The notes: generated by a model from the letters alone, not told the origin. 64,000 nucleotides of DNA from Guptibacillus hwajinpoensis (GCF_020524165.1 NZ_JAIVKU010000002.1:1-64000); one strand, 5' to 3'. Counted from the stretch's first letter, positions 53,306-62,891 are shown. Numbers and translations are program-made.

Positions 53306-55201
53306 ATGGATATTTTATTCTTTATTACATTAATGATTTCGGTATGTGCATTGATAATAGGAATGATCAATCCACGTTTGGTTTTACCGTGGATAACGAA
53401 AAAAATGAGATCAAGGTTAAAGGTGTTTAAAACGTATAGCACGACGTCGATTTTATCGATTTGTCTTGGAGCTTTCATATTTAACCCAAATGTAAGCTAT
53501 ATCGATAAGTTTTCTGGATCACTTCTTTTTATAGGGATTTACTGCAGCGCGATGGCTTTATTAGCGCTTATTAATCCGGCCATACCTATTTATTTTTCTA
53601 GAGCTGAGCCGACGAAAAAGCGATTGTTTCTAGTCTATTTTGGTGGAATGCTTGTGCTACTCATGATTTGTAGTTTGTTTATGCCCGGGTTATCGCTACT
53701 GGATAAATTATTACAGGTTGTGTTATTTATCCTTCTTTATAGCATCTCAGCTATATTGCTCAGTTTCATTAAACCTTCGTGGGGACTATTTTACATAAAG
53801 GAAGAGAAGCGAACAAGGAAGCGAGCGGCTTTCTATTATGGGAGCCTCTCCTTCGTCATGCTTTTATTAATAGGAATATATGCGCCACCTGCTTCTGAAG
53901 AACTTGCTGAAGCAAAGGAAAGTGGAGTGAAGGCGGAATCATCTGATCGGTGGGAAGATGAAGAAGATTTGAAAGTTGAGGAACCAGCTGTAGAAGAAGC
54001 TGTAAAACAGGAAGAAGAGAACGATGAGATTCCAGAGTCTGAAGACGATGCTGAAGAGAAAGAAAAAGAGAAAGCAAAAGAAGAAGAAAAGAAAGCTGAG
54101 AAGCAAGATGAATCACCTTCTAACAATGAAGCGGAGCTGAAAAATGAAGAGGAAATAGAAGGGGACCAAGCTGAAGAGGTGAAAGAAGAAGACGGCGGCT
54201 TCAGCTTCAAAAAGGTGTTTGCCAATATTGAAAATGCTGTCACTCAATATCAGTTGAAAAAAGCAAAACAAAAGGAAGAGGACAGAAAAAAAGCTGATAA
54301 CCTGTATGTAAAAGCAGTTGCCTCATTAGAAGCAGGCAATTATCCAGAGGCACAGAAGATAATCGATGACTCGATCGATTTGTATGATGAAAACGGTGAT
54401 GCGTTCGCTTTACGTGGATTAGTTACTTATTACAATCTCGGTTTTGAAGAAAGAATGAGAGAGTCTGCAAAGATAGGGCAGGGAGCAGAGGAGTTAAACT
54501 TAATCGGAGTGCAGTCCCAAGATGAAATGGCTTTAGTGATTGAGCAGAAAATCGCTAAACACAAGGAACGGTACAATTGGTTAAGAGAGATCGAGGATAC
54601 GATTCACTCGATAGAAAAGGATTTCAAAAAGGCAGATAAGCTAGATGCTGATGTGCAGGAAGCTGGTCATATGCATGATCGAATGAGAGCCATTAATGAC
54701 TTTCTAGATATTGGACAGAATTTAGAAAAGACTGAAAAGAAAATTGGCAAAAAGCTAGAGGATCAGCTTCAAACCAAGGTTAAAGCAGGAGAACTATTTG
54801 AAAACCCTGGAAAGTATGATGCATGGAATCGTGCTTTTCATAACATGGTGGATTCTTACAGCAACAAGTTAGACGAGAAAGTCGCTGAAGAAAGTGATGA
54901 GCGGAAGTTTCTATGGCACCATAGTCGTAAGGACAAAAAAGTTTTGGCAGACATGGAAGAGAAATATTCGAATAGAGTTAATCACCTCCATGATTTAGTC
55001 GAGTTTTTCGTAGATACCGATGCTGAAAAGCTTGAGGGCTATCAGGACAAGATGAACGATCTTTCGAAAGATCTTATCCAATTAGAAGAAACGAAATGGG
55101 AGTTAGGAAAGAAACTTGATGAAAAGTCGGAGCCTGTTTTTATGGGGCTAGAAGAAGAGGTTATTACGATAGAGGAGAAGAAGTATCAGTTAGGTAGCTA
55201 A
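53306..55201 (+). CDS. Membrane protein with acidic linker and TPR/coiled-coil domain
   Basis: A 631-residue protein. Residues 1-200 hold about six membrane segments arranged in repeated units that each pair two helices with a P-x-basic loop (INPRLVLPWITKKMRSRLKV, INPAIPIYFSRAEPTKKR, IKPSWGLFYIKEEKRTRKR). Residues about 200-310 are a highly acidic Glu/Lys linker, and 320-631 a helical domain beginning with a TPR-like unit (NLYVKAVASLEAGNYPEAQK) followed by long coiled coils. No family recognised. GGGGGA site; 28 bases after the MORN gene, likely co-transcribed. Confidence 0.7.
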   Translation: MDILFFITLMISVCALIIGMINPRLVLPWITKKMRSRLKVFKTYSTTSILSICLGAFIFNPNVSYIDKFSGSLLFIGIYCSAMALLALINPAIPIYFSRAEPTKKRLFLVYFGGMLVLLMICSLFMPGLSLLDKLLQVVLFILLYSISAILLSFIKPSWGLFYIKEEKRTRKRAAFYYGSLSFVMLLLIGIYAPPASEELAEAKESGVKAESSDRWEDEEDLKVEEPAVEEAVKQEEENDEIPESEDDAEEKEKEKAKEEEKKAEKQDESPSNNEAELKNEEEIEGDQAEEVKEEDGGFSFKKVFANIENAVTQYQLKKAKQKEEDRKKADNLYVKAVASLEAGNYPEAQKIIDDSIDLYDENGDAFALRGLVTYYNLGFEERMRESAKIGQGAEELNLIGVQSQDEMALVIEQKIAKHKERYNWLREIEDTIHSIEKDFKKADKLDADVQEAGHMHDRMRAINDFLDIGQNLEKTEKKIGKKLEDQLQTKVKAGELFENPGKYDAWNRAFHNMVDSYSNKLDEKVAEESDERKFLWHHSRKDKKVLADMEEKYSNRVNHLHDLVEFFVDTDAEKLEGYQDKMNDLSKDLIQLEETKWELGKKLDEKSEPVFMGLEEEVITIEEKKYQLGS

Positions 55202-55244
55202 TCCTTTTCTATTACTTCAATAATGAAAAATGAGGAGCCATGTT

Positions 55245-56093
55245 ATGAAACGTATATTTGTAGTTTATTCCTATTTAATTGTAGTTGCCTTATTAGCATT
55301 GGGATGTGCTTCAATTAGTAATGACGAAAAAATAAACGAAGATACTATTTCTGTGGCTGAACAGGCAATCGACCAGGGGAAATTAGCTTTAGCTAACGGA
55401 GAGATTGCGAAAGCAAAAAGTAATTTCAACTTGGCTGTAAACGAAGATACGAAAAATAGTGAGGCAAAAGAATGGGTTGAATTAATCGACGACTACGAAC
55501 AATTTATTACCCACATGGAAGAGAAAGAAGTTGAAAAAGCTTCAGAAACGTTAAATGAACTTAAGGGTAATAGTAGGTATGAATCTATTGAAGTGGTTAT
55601 ACAAGAAGACGCGGATAACCTTAATGAGATGGTTGAAGAAACAAAAAAATTAACTCGTGAAATTGAGGATTTAAAAAAACTATATGATCCTCATGATGAA
55701 AATGCAATGCCGGATGAAACTTACTTAGTCGCATCCGACGAAATTTTATCAAATGAATACATTTCTGAAGAACAAAGAGATGTTGTGAAAAAATTCAAAA
55801 AGGATGCTACGGATAGAGCGAATCAAATCTTGGCAGCAGAAGAAGAGAAAATGAACGCAGCGAATTCAGAAGCTCAGCAAGACGATGACCCATATGAATG
55901 GGCTCCTGGAGTAAAAGAGACATTTGAAAATGAAATGATCGAAAGTGGATACGCGGATTCAATCGAAACCATTAGATATGAAAAATTTCAAATATACAAC
56001 AATCAAGGGTTTTTAGAAGTATACGCTGAGTTGGATGGAGTAGAGTATCGAATAGTTAGTGTTAATGTAAAAACCGGGGATTACCATGGGTAG
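55245..56093 (+). CDS. Lipoprotein with TPR-like and coiled-coil region
   Basis: A 282-residue lipoprotein: lipobox LALGC at about 20-24, a TPR-like pair (AIDQGKLALANGEIAKAKSN), coiled-coil middle, then a conserved-looking C-terminal domain with YADSIETIRYEKFQIYNNQG and a final VSVNVKTGDYHG resembling PepSY/YtxC-like beta sheets only loosely. ATG 55245 has GAGGAG seven bases upstream. Third gene of a set with 52405 and 53306; function unknown. Confidence 0.65.
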   Translation: MKRIFVVYSYLIVVALLALGCASISNDEKINEDTISVAEQAIDQGKLALANGEIAKAKSNFNLAVNEDTKNSEAKEWVELIDDYEQFITHMEEKEVEKASETLNELKGNSRYESIEVVIQEDADNLNEMVEETKKLTREIEDLKKLYDPHDENAMPDETYLVASDEILSNEYISEEQRDVVKKFKKDATDRANQILAAEEEKMNAANSEAQQDDDPYEWAPGVKETFENEMIESGYADSIETIRYEKFQIYNNQGFLEVYAELDGVEYRIVSVNVKTGDYHG

Positions 56094-56160
56094 GAACGCT
56101 AGTTGACTAGTATCAGCAGGACGTACGGTTCTTCTCATTCAGTCGCTTACTAACAAAGAA

Positions 56161-56208
56161 AAGCAGGGGAACTAGATCATTGAATGTATTAGTTCTCCTG
56201 CTTTTTTA
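56161..56208 (+). terminator. Intrinsic terminator of the MORN/coiled-coil gene set
   Basis: A 14-bp stem (56161-56174 with 56190-56203, one GU pair) around a 15-base loop, running into TTTTTT. Confidence 0.85.
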
Positions 56209-56233
56209 TTAATGGAAACTCAATTAATTAATG

Positions 56234-56258
56234 AATCACGAGAGTCATCCTCGTGATT
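56234..56258 (-). terminator. Stem-loop beyond the minus-strand CWB2 gene
   Basis: Nine-bp arms (56234-56242 and 56250-56258). On the minus strand it lies 62 bases after the CWB2 stop; the T-tract is weak (CATTAATTAATT). It shares GGGAATCACGAGG with the terminator at 48448-48478. Confidence 0.5.
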
Positions 56259-56319
56259 CCCATTGTAATCTCTATTATTTCAAGATAACATCACGAGACC
56301 ATCCCAATTATTCTAGTAA

Positions 56320-58320
56320 TTATTTTAATTCATCTACAACCTTCTTACCAACAACGTTTTCTCCTCCTAGAAGTACAAACGATTTATAAGAAGAGATCAG
56401 ACTTTTAGTTGAAGGTGGAATCTCGTTTGTTTTCACTAGAAGAATCGGACTGTTATTTGTAGCTGCAAGAGCTGAGCCAGCGAGTGCATCTGGGAAGTTT
56501 GCACCTGTAGCAAGATAGGCTTGTTCAGTACCCATTTTCAAGTTTTTGACGATTTCTTTTCCAGTTTCATAACGATTTGCACCACCATATCGAACTTTCT
56601 CGGAGACTGGTAGTTCTTTTGCTACTTTTTCACTTACAACGGAAGTGCTACCAACGATAATTGCACTTTTCTTACCTGTCAGTTCTGCTTTGGTTTGTGG
56701 CGGTAATTGGTTTTGCTTCGTTAATAGGATTGGAATCCCATTTTTTGCTGCATAAGGGGCAATAGCAAGAGCATCTGGGAAATTAAGACCATAGGCAACC
56801 ACGACTTTATCGCTATTTAACTTATGCGCAATTAAAGCTGCTGTTTCAAAACGGTCTGCTCCACCAATCCGTTCAACTGATAGCCCCAGGGTTTTAAGCT
56901 TGTTAGAGACCGTTTTGGAAATAGCATTTTCACTACCTAGGATAATCACTTTTTTGGCTTTAAGACGCTCAATTTCCTTCGAAGTAACATCTACAAGTTC
57001 ATTTGATTTTGTTAAGAGGATTGGTGCTTTTTCTTTATAGGCAAGAGGTGCTCCTGCTAATGCATCAGGGAAGTCGCTCCCTTTAGCAAGGATGATAGTA
57101 TTAGACGTTTGCCAACCATTTTTTGAGATCTCTACTGCCGTTTTGTATCGGTCCTCGCCCTGGAGTCGCACGACTGATTGAGAAGAGGTGGTCACTTCCA
57201 AGCTATAAATCATATTATCGTTATCGTCTCCTGAAACCTCTACATAATAGGTTCCAGCAGATAATTGACTTTCAAAACTATTATTTTCTGTTTTTGTTTT
57301 ATCTGAATAGGTATTTAAATAATTAATTGTATCGCCATTAGAATCTAATAAATAAACTTCTTTATTGATTCCATTATCTAAGTTAAGTGTCACTTTTTCT
57401 GGCTTAGATAATTGAAATGTATAGTAATCTTCATCATCCCAATCTGAAATAACACCATTGTATGTTTTGTTTAGATCAATTGAATTTGCCGTAGCAAAGG
57501 TATTATTAAATTCTTGTTCAAAAACTGTACTTTGTTCGAAATTCACAGTTAAATTATATGGGGTTTCTTCGCCACCGCCACTTTTTAATTTAATATAAAA
57601 ATCCCCAGCAGGGAGGCCTACTGTCATTTGACTATTACCTGGAAAATCAGAATTTGTATAAAGAGAATCAATAATATCTCCATCTTTTGTCGTAATATAA
57701 ACTTGCTTTTGCTCGCTTCCTTTATTATCTACAATAATGGTATATTTTCCTGATTGACTGTTACTGATTTTAAAATAGTCTTCTTCATAGTAGTCTTTTG
57801 CTAAGAAACCTTTATACGTTTTATTAAGTTCTAACTTATTATTTTCTGCTTCTGCATAACTATCATTCGGTTCTTTTTCATAAAAAGAAGAGGCCAGAAA
57901 TTCCACTTTGAATTTATATGGATTTTCAGTATAGGAGCTATCAACCTTAATATAATAAGTACCTTTTGGTAAGCCCATCTCTAGTTGAGAAGTACCTGAA
58001 TAATCATGATTTGTATTTAAATAGTTTGCGAATTCTTCGGTCTCATTGAAAATATCAAATCTAGTATCCTCTCCTGGACGATTATCAGCTACTAATCTAA
58101 CATACCCATCTTTGGAGAGCGTGAATTTAAAATAATCTTCTTCATAGTAATCATCAGTAACGCCTGTTATGTATTCGTTAACTGAGATCCCATTAGCTTC
58201 AGCGATAGAATTATTTGGTTCATTTTCCGAACTGTCTGCGTACGTATTTGTTGGAGAACTAAAGAATAATAGAAATAATACAAAAAATACTGTAAAAAAT
58301 AATCCGACTGATTTTTTCAA
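56320..58320 (-). CDS. Surface protein: three PPC-type domains and three CWB2 repeats
   Basis: A 666-residue secreted protein. Signal peptide about 1-28, three PPC-type beta domains (about 33-140, 148-255 and 262-375) each with an ENEPN/EKEPN/EQEFN opening and DDYYEEDYFKF-like strand, then three CWB2 repeats (about 385-666: RLQGEDRYKTAVEIS, RIGGADRFETAALIA, RYGGANRYETGKEIV) with FPDALAGAP-type loops. TTG start with AAGGGTG seven bases upstream. Like the 14516 and 16105 proteins but with triplicated N-terminal domain. Confidence 0.88.
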   Translation of the reverse strand: MKKSVGLFFTVFFVLFLLFFSSPTNTYADSSENEPNNSIAEANGISVNEYITGVTDDYYEEDYFKFTLSKDGYVRLVADNRPGEDTRFDIFNETEEFANYLNTNHDYSGTSQLEMGLPKGTYYIKVDSSYTENPYKFKVEFLASSFYEKEPNDSYAEAENNKLELNKTYKGFLAKDYYEEDYFKISNSQSGKYTIIVDNKGSEQKQVYITTKDGDIIDSLYTNSDFPGNSQMTVGLPAGDFYIKLKSGGGEETPYNLTVNFEQSTVFEQEFNNTFATANSIDLNKTYNGVISDWDDEDYYTFQLSKPEKVTLNLDNGINKEVYLLDSNGDTINYLNTYSDKTKTENNSFESQLSAGTYYVEVSGDDNDNMIYSLEVTTSSQSVVRLQGEDRYKTAVEISKNGWQTSNTIILAKGSDFPDALAGAPLAYKEKAPILLTKSNELVDVTSKEIERLKAKKVIILGSENAISKTVSNKLKTLGLSVERIGGADRFETAALIAHKLNSDKVVVAYGLNFPDALAIAPYAAKNGIPILLTKQNQLPPQTKAELTGKKSAIIVGSTSVVSEKVAKELPVSEKVRYGGANRYETGKEIVKNLKMGTEQAYLATGANFPDALAGSALAATNNSPILLVKTNEIPPSTKSLISSYKSFVLLGGENVVGKKVVDELK

Positions 58321-59008
58321 TGATACACACCCTTAATAGAATATTTAAAAGCAATGAAACAAAGAACGATGTAAATGAACACCTCCCAAATTGAAGACTA
58401 AAGAATCCATTTAAAAAATTTGGAATAATACTAGGTATTATATACCATTAGTATAATACCATTAAAATACAATCAATGGGCAAATAAACAATATATGTAA
58501 TATTTTTAATTTGAAAAGATCAATTGGTATGTTAGATTTAGTGAATCTAAAAAAGCGTTATCCCAATGGTAGTTGACTAGGATAGAGGGGGTTTCTCAGA
58601 CGTGGATTTGTAGAGCGTGAGTGGAGTAAGATTCATTATTTATGGTCAATTATTGAGTAGTCAAAAGATATGTAGATTAAAGAAGTAGTGAATAACGTCG
58701 GAATTTATTTCGACAATTTCACAAATAATACGGGTGGTGACAGGCACTTTTCAATTTTCCATTTTTATAATACTAATTGCCTAAATGGCTGAAGTAATAT
58801 TATAATGAATATGGTATTCTAATTTTCCAAATTAAAGAATTTAAGTAATTTAGTGGATGGATAAAGTGGTTTTGCTTATGTCTAGTATTTCATTAATAAC
58901 ATCATCCGATTTGGTAGAAATAGAAAATAGTAGTTTAAATAAAGGATGTAAGAACTGAGTTGCAAGTTTTGAAATTTAACGTGTGTCTAGGATGAGGAGT
59001 TATAAGTT
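58321..59008. other. Long intergenic region
   Basis: AT-rich spacer between divergent genes. It holds the minus-strand promoter of the CWB2 gene (58437-58464) and, at about 58733-58749, GGTGGTGACAGGCAC, which resembles a dispersed GACAGGCACC repeat arm of Bacillaceae. No coding frame with a ribosome site seen. Confidence 0.4.
58437..58464 (-). promoter_or_regulatory. Candidate promoter with direct repeats upstream of the minus-strand CWB2 gene
   Basis: On the minus strand a TATAAT (58442-58437) is preceded by TTAATG at the -35 distance. Two copies of ATACCATTA (58442-58450 and 58456-58464), spaced 14 bases, overlap the promoter and could be an operator. Confidence 0.4.
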
Positions 59009-59719
59009 ATGAAGAATATCTATATAGATTACAATCAAATTTCTTTATCACTTGAAGCATTAGCAAAAGAGGTGAAGAAAGAGAAGTTTGGTGGAATTGT
59101 TATTGTTTTAAGAGGGGGTTCTTTTCCAGGCATCCACTTAGCCTTTCTTACTGGCCTTCCGTTTTATTATTTACGCTATAATCGTTCGGAAGAAACCATT
59201 AGTTGGTTGGGAGATATTCCGTCTCCCATGAATGTTCTCCTAGTTGAAGACTTTGCTGGTATGGGCAAAACGTTAACGAATTGTATACGTTTTTTACTAG
59301 AACAAAGTTTTGAGGTGAAAACACTAGTTGTATGCAAAGATGTAAAATCTTCTTCAATTCCTAACTACTCATGTTTCGAAACAAAGGATCCTAATGCTAG
59401 ATACATTCTCCCGTGGGAAAGATACAGAATTAATCCAATCGCTGATCAACACTCCGAACAAGAGCGAAAAGCAGATGATCAATACTATTGTACGATGTGG
59501 GATCATTCTTTAAGTCGCTATGCCAAAGATGGTGATGGCATTGCATTTCCTAATGGTAATAAAGGCGACATGGCAATAAAATCAGGCTACACTCACTTAG
59601 TTCTTAGTAACGTAGAAGAGGCCATTCTTGTTTCTGCGGAATATCCAGAGTTAAGCGTTTCCTGGTTAAATGGAGAGAAGTACTACCAAATATCATCAAG
59701 AGAGACTCATTACGGTTAA
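59009..59719 (+). CDS. Phosphoribosyltransferase-like protein
   Basis: A 236-residue protein with a type I PRTase-like core: GGIVIVLRGGSFPGIHLA, and VLLVEDFAGMGKTLTNCI, a variant of the PRPP loop (usually acidic-acidic-x-x-x-TGxT; here MGKT). The C-terminal part (IADQHSEQERKADDQYY, YAKDGDGIAFPNGNKGDMA) is not typical for purine or orotate enzymes. It may be a specialised PRTase from a biosynthetic or stress system. Only a modest GAGGAG site; isolated with a strong terminator. Substrate unknown. Confidence 0.65.
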   Translation: MKNIYIDYNQISLSLEALAKEVKKEKFGGIVIVLRGGSFPGIHLAFLTGLPFYYLRYNRSEETISWLGDIPSPMNVLLVEDFAGMGKTLTNCIRFLLEQSFEVKTLVVCKDVKSSSIPNYSCFETKDPNARYILPWERYRINPIADQHSEQERKADDQYYCTMWDHSLSRYAKDGDGIAFPNGNKGDMAIKSGYTHLVLSNVEEAILVSAEYPELSVSWLNGEKYYQISSRETHYG

Positions 59720-60161
59720 GGTTAGAGGAAGAATGATCAATCAAGTTCATATCACAGGAGAAGACCCAGTTAATCAAACGTTTGATTAACTGGGTCTTCT
59801 AATTCAATTAAAATAATTAACATCACTAAATAGATTAATGGGAAACGAAGTAGTCTGAAAGTATTTGGATCCTTTTTTATAAATTAGAAATATTTCTATA
59901 AACATGTTATTAATTACCAATAAAATGATATAATATTCCTAGTCTAAAAGGTCTTTATGTTCTCATCAGAAAAGTGGGAGGAGGAAGTTGCATAAAGAGG
60001 CTAGTACCCTATTCATTTCTAGCATGGCAATATCCTAGTTTAATGTGAATTACCATAAGTAAGAGATCGAATTGAAAATCTCTATTGAAGTAGTCCAAGA
60101 TAGCTAAAGAACATTGGAAATAAAGTCTAATATTAAATTAATTCAATGAAAGAAAGAGGTT
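59720..60161 (+). other. Intergenic region upstream of the last CWB2 gene
   Basis: Contains the terminator of the PRTase-like gene (59759-59800), a TATAAT at 59939-59944 and a leader of about 220 bases before the ATG. The length of the leader may allow RNA-level control, but no known riboswitch motif was recognised. Confidence 0.4.
59759..59800 (+). terminator. Perfect 42-base palindromic terminator
   Basis: The bases 59759-59800 are perfectly self-complementary with a central AACGTT. This fits a terminator stem, although the following TAATTCAATT is a poor T-tract, so it may act in both directions. Confidence 0.65.
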
Positions 60162-62459
60162 ATGAACCAAATGAAAAAATATGCCTTTTTAGTTATGTTA
60201 ACGTTATTTGTACTCATATCGAGCTCAAAGATCACGCTAGTCTCCGCTCAAGAAACGGATGAAAACGTTTTTACATCCAGATTGTCTGGATCGGATCGTT
60301 ATGAAACGTCGTTAGAGATTGCTCGTAATGGATGGACAAAAGCTCCTAACGTCATTATTGCGACTGGAGCAAACTTCCCAGATGCTTTGTCTGCGTCTGC
60401 TTTATCAAAGTCGCTAGATGCTCCAATTATCCTTACTAAACCAGATCTTCTTAATAAGGATGTGGTTGGAGAATTGAAAAGCCTGGGTACGAAAAAAGCG
60501 TACCTGATCGGTGGCGCTAGTGTTATTAATTCTTCAATTGAATCCCAGCTTAAAAGTCTTGGAATTAGTACAAAACGTCTTGGCGGTAAAGATCGTTTTG
60601 AAACATCCCTAAAGATTGCGAAAGAAATTGGAGTGGAGAATGGGATCATTGTGGCTACAGGAATGAACTTCCCAGATGCTCTTTCCATCGCACCGATTGC
60701 TTCTTCTCAAGAAATGCCTATTTTGCTTTCAAGAAAGTCTGGTTTAGATGAACAAATGAAATCTTATTTAAACGATAAAAAGGTACCGGTTTCTTATCTT
60801 ATTGGAGGAGAAGCAGCTTTGGATTCATCATTAGACAAAAGTCTTCCTTACAGTAAGAGATTAAGTGGTAATACAAGATATGAAACAAATCTAGCAATCA
60901 ATCAAATGTTCAAAGATAAAATCGATTTTAATAGAGCCTATATTGCTACAGGAACTAGTTTCCCAGATGCTCTTAGTGGATCGGCCCTTGCTTCGAAAAA
61001 TGATGCCGGCATTTTCTTAACGAAAAAAGAAGAGATGGCCAAAGAAGCTATTGACTTTATGAGCGATAACGGTGTTAATGAAGCGGTTATTCTAGGTGGA
61101 CCTAATGCAGTCAGTACTAAAGTTGAAGGACAATTGGAAAAGGAATTATATGTGCACGTTTCTTCCGTGAAAATAGAGCAGGAATCATATGATGTGCTCA
61201 TAGGAGAAACGAATACGCTAATGGCTAGCGTACTTCCTAAAAACGCAACGAATCCTTCAGTATCATGGAAGTCATCAAATCAAGATGTGGCGATCGTAGA
61301 TGAAAAAGGAACAGTTACAGGTAAGTCAGTAGGGTCCGCAACGATTACGGTAACCTCTGAAGACGGAAAATTACAGGCTACGACTGAAATTACCGTTAAA
61401 CCGATTCCAGTGACATCAGTTAAACTTAACAAGACTTCTAATACATTAAAAGTAGGAGAAACAGATGCCCTCATTCCAACCGTTTCGCCTTCTAATGCGA
61501 CAAATCAATCAGTTACTTGGGATTCTTCCAATCAAGATGTGGCAAGTGTAGATGCGAACGGAAACGTGAAAGCCCTATCTGTAGGGAAGGCAACCATTAA
61601 AGTGACGACAGTAGATGGTAGTATTGAAGCTACTTATGAGTTAGAAGTCGAGCCAGTAAAAGTAACTTCGGTAACATTGAACCAATACTCGGCAACAATG
61701 ATCGTTGGTAATTCAGAAACCTTTATTGCCACAGTATCACCAGAGAATGCAACAAATCAAAAGGTGACATGGACCTCTTCCAATACTGACGTAGCCAAAG
61801 TAGATACTGAGGGTACTGTTACCGCATTATCGAAAGGAACAGCCAAAATCACGGCTACTTCTGTAGATGGCGGTCAAGAAGCAACGCTCGATTTAACGGT
61901 CGAGCCGATTAAAGTAGAAAGCGTTCATGACCTTCAGAAAGATGTATATCAATGGGATGATTACACGCTGCCAGCAGAAGTTTCTGTTACGATGAACAAT
62001 GGGACAGAAGAGAAGAAGTCAGTAACTTGGGAGATTGAAGGAGTCGATACTTCCGAAATCGGATCGAAGAGTTATCAGGGTACAGTTGAAGGATATGATA
62101 AAAAGGTTAATCTGTCTGTAAATGTGAAATCTTTTGAAGAAGACCTTTTTGTTACAAATAGAAGTTATGTTCTGTTTAATTCCTACTTTAATAGCTACAC
62201 GATAAGCCTAAAAAATAATACTCAAAGAGAGTTAGAAGTAGATAAAGTAGAGATTTATGAAAATGGAAGACTTTTTAGTTCGTATTCAAAGCAGAGATTA
62301 TCTGAAAGTAATGTTCCGACTTCCATCTATCCGTCGAATTCATGGTCAATAGGTTTCAACTTCAGGTTTGGATTGTCTAAAGAAAACTCGTACTATATCG
62401 TCTATATCCAAAACAATGGACATAGCGTGCCGTGTAAATATTATTTGACCTCTAATTAA
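60162..62459 (+). CDS. Surface protein: N-terminal CWB2 anchor followed by Ig-like (Big_2) domains
   Basis: A 765-residue secreted protein with the anchor at the opposite end from the other four. Signal peptide about 1-29; three CWB2 repeats (about 39-332: RLSGSDRYETSLEIA, RLGGKDRFETSLKIA, RLSGNTRYETNLAIN); three Big_2 units (about 335-585; each with ATNxxVxWxSSNxDVA and VGxATIxVTxxDG); an Ig-like unit of the Big_4 type (about 588-665) and a C-terminal domain of about 100 residues. Start is ATG 60162 or 60171; neither has ideal spacing to AAAGAGG, and 60171 would give a shorter MKKYAF signal. Confidence 0.87.
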   Translation: MNQMKKYAFLVMLTLFVLISSSKITLVSAQETDENVFTSRLSGSDRYETSLEIARNGWTKAPNVIIATGANFPDALSASALSKSLDAPIILTKPDLLNKDVVGELKSLGTKKAYLIGGASVINSSIESQLKSLGISTKRLGGKDRFETSLKIAKEIGVENGIIVATGMNFPDALSIAPIASSQEMPILLSRKSGLDEQMKSYLNDKKVPVSYLIGGEAALDSSLDKSLPYSKRLSGNTRYETNLAINQMFKDKIDFNRAYIATGTSFPDALSGSALASKNDAGIFLTKKEEMAKEAIDFMSDNGVNEAVILGGPNAVSTKVEGQLEKELYVHVSSVKIEQESYDVLIGETNTLMASVLPKNATNPSVSWKSSNQDVAIVDEKGTVTGKSVGSATITVTSEDGKLQATTEITVKPIPVTSVKLNKTSNTLKVGETDALIPTVSPSNATNQSVTWDSSNQDVASVDANGNVKALSVGKATIKVTTVDGSIEATYELEVEPVKVTSVTLNQYSATMIVGNSETFIATVSPENATNQKVTWTSSNTDVAKVDTEGTVTALSKGTAKITATSVDGGQEATLDLTVEPIKVESVHDLQKDVYQWDDYTLPAEVSVTMNNGTEEKKSVTWEIEGVDTSEIGSKSYQGTVEGYDKKVNLSVNVKSFEEDLFVTNRSYVLFNSYFNSYTISLKNNTQRELEVDKVEIYENGRLFSSYSKQRLSESNVPTSIYPSNSWSIGFNFRFGLSKENSYYIVYIQNNGHSVPCKYYLTSN

Positions 62460-62838
62460 TAGCGAAAAAAAAGCTGGCCTTCAATTGAGAAGGTCAGTTT
62501 TTTGGGAATCGCTGGAATCGCTGGAATCGCTGGGACGGTTCTCATAATTCAATCTAAACTATCAGTACAATAGGACTAACAAACGCCTTCGTTGAAGGGG
62601 GGAGGCAAAAAGAGTTTCGATTTACTGCTAATCTCACAAACGTTTAGAGTACTGAATAGGGAGTTTCTGCTCAGGAGTTAGCTAACCGATTAAAGAGCCA
62701 TCTAATGTAGACTTACTGAATTAGGGTTTGGGGAAGAAAAGTATGATAAGGGATATAAAAGAGGTGATGTGAATCTGTCAAGAAAAGCTGCGCGCTGGTC
62801 TAACAAATAGTGTCTTTCATATGATTTTTCATAAAAAT
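62460..62838 (+). other. Intergenic region after the last CWB2 gene
   Basis: Contains a terminator (62474-62503), then three exact tandem copies of GGAATCGCT (62505-62531), and otherwise nonconserved sequence. No gene seen. Confidence 0.45.
62474..62503 (+). terminator. Intrinsic terminator of the 765-residue surface protein gene
   Basis: A 9-bp stem (62474-62482 with 62489-62497, one GU pair) around AATTGA, followed by TTTTTT. Confidence 0.85.
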
Positions 62839-62883
62839 AAAACCAGATGAATTATCCATACTTGGACAAGTTCATCTGGTTTT
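62839..62883. terminator. Stem-loop next to the DUF4352-like remnant
   Basis: Perfect 13-bp arms (62839-62851 and 62871-62883) with T-rich flanks on the minus strand; it probably ended transcription of the decayed minus-strand gene. Confidence 0.6.
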
Positions 62884-62891
62884 ATAGATAT

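Noticed and set aside
62505..62531. Three tandem copies of GGAATCGCT
   Set aside because: A short tandem array in noncoding DNA, probably replication slippage; no sign of function.
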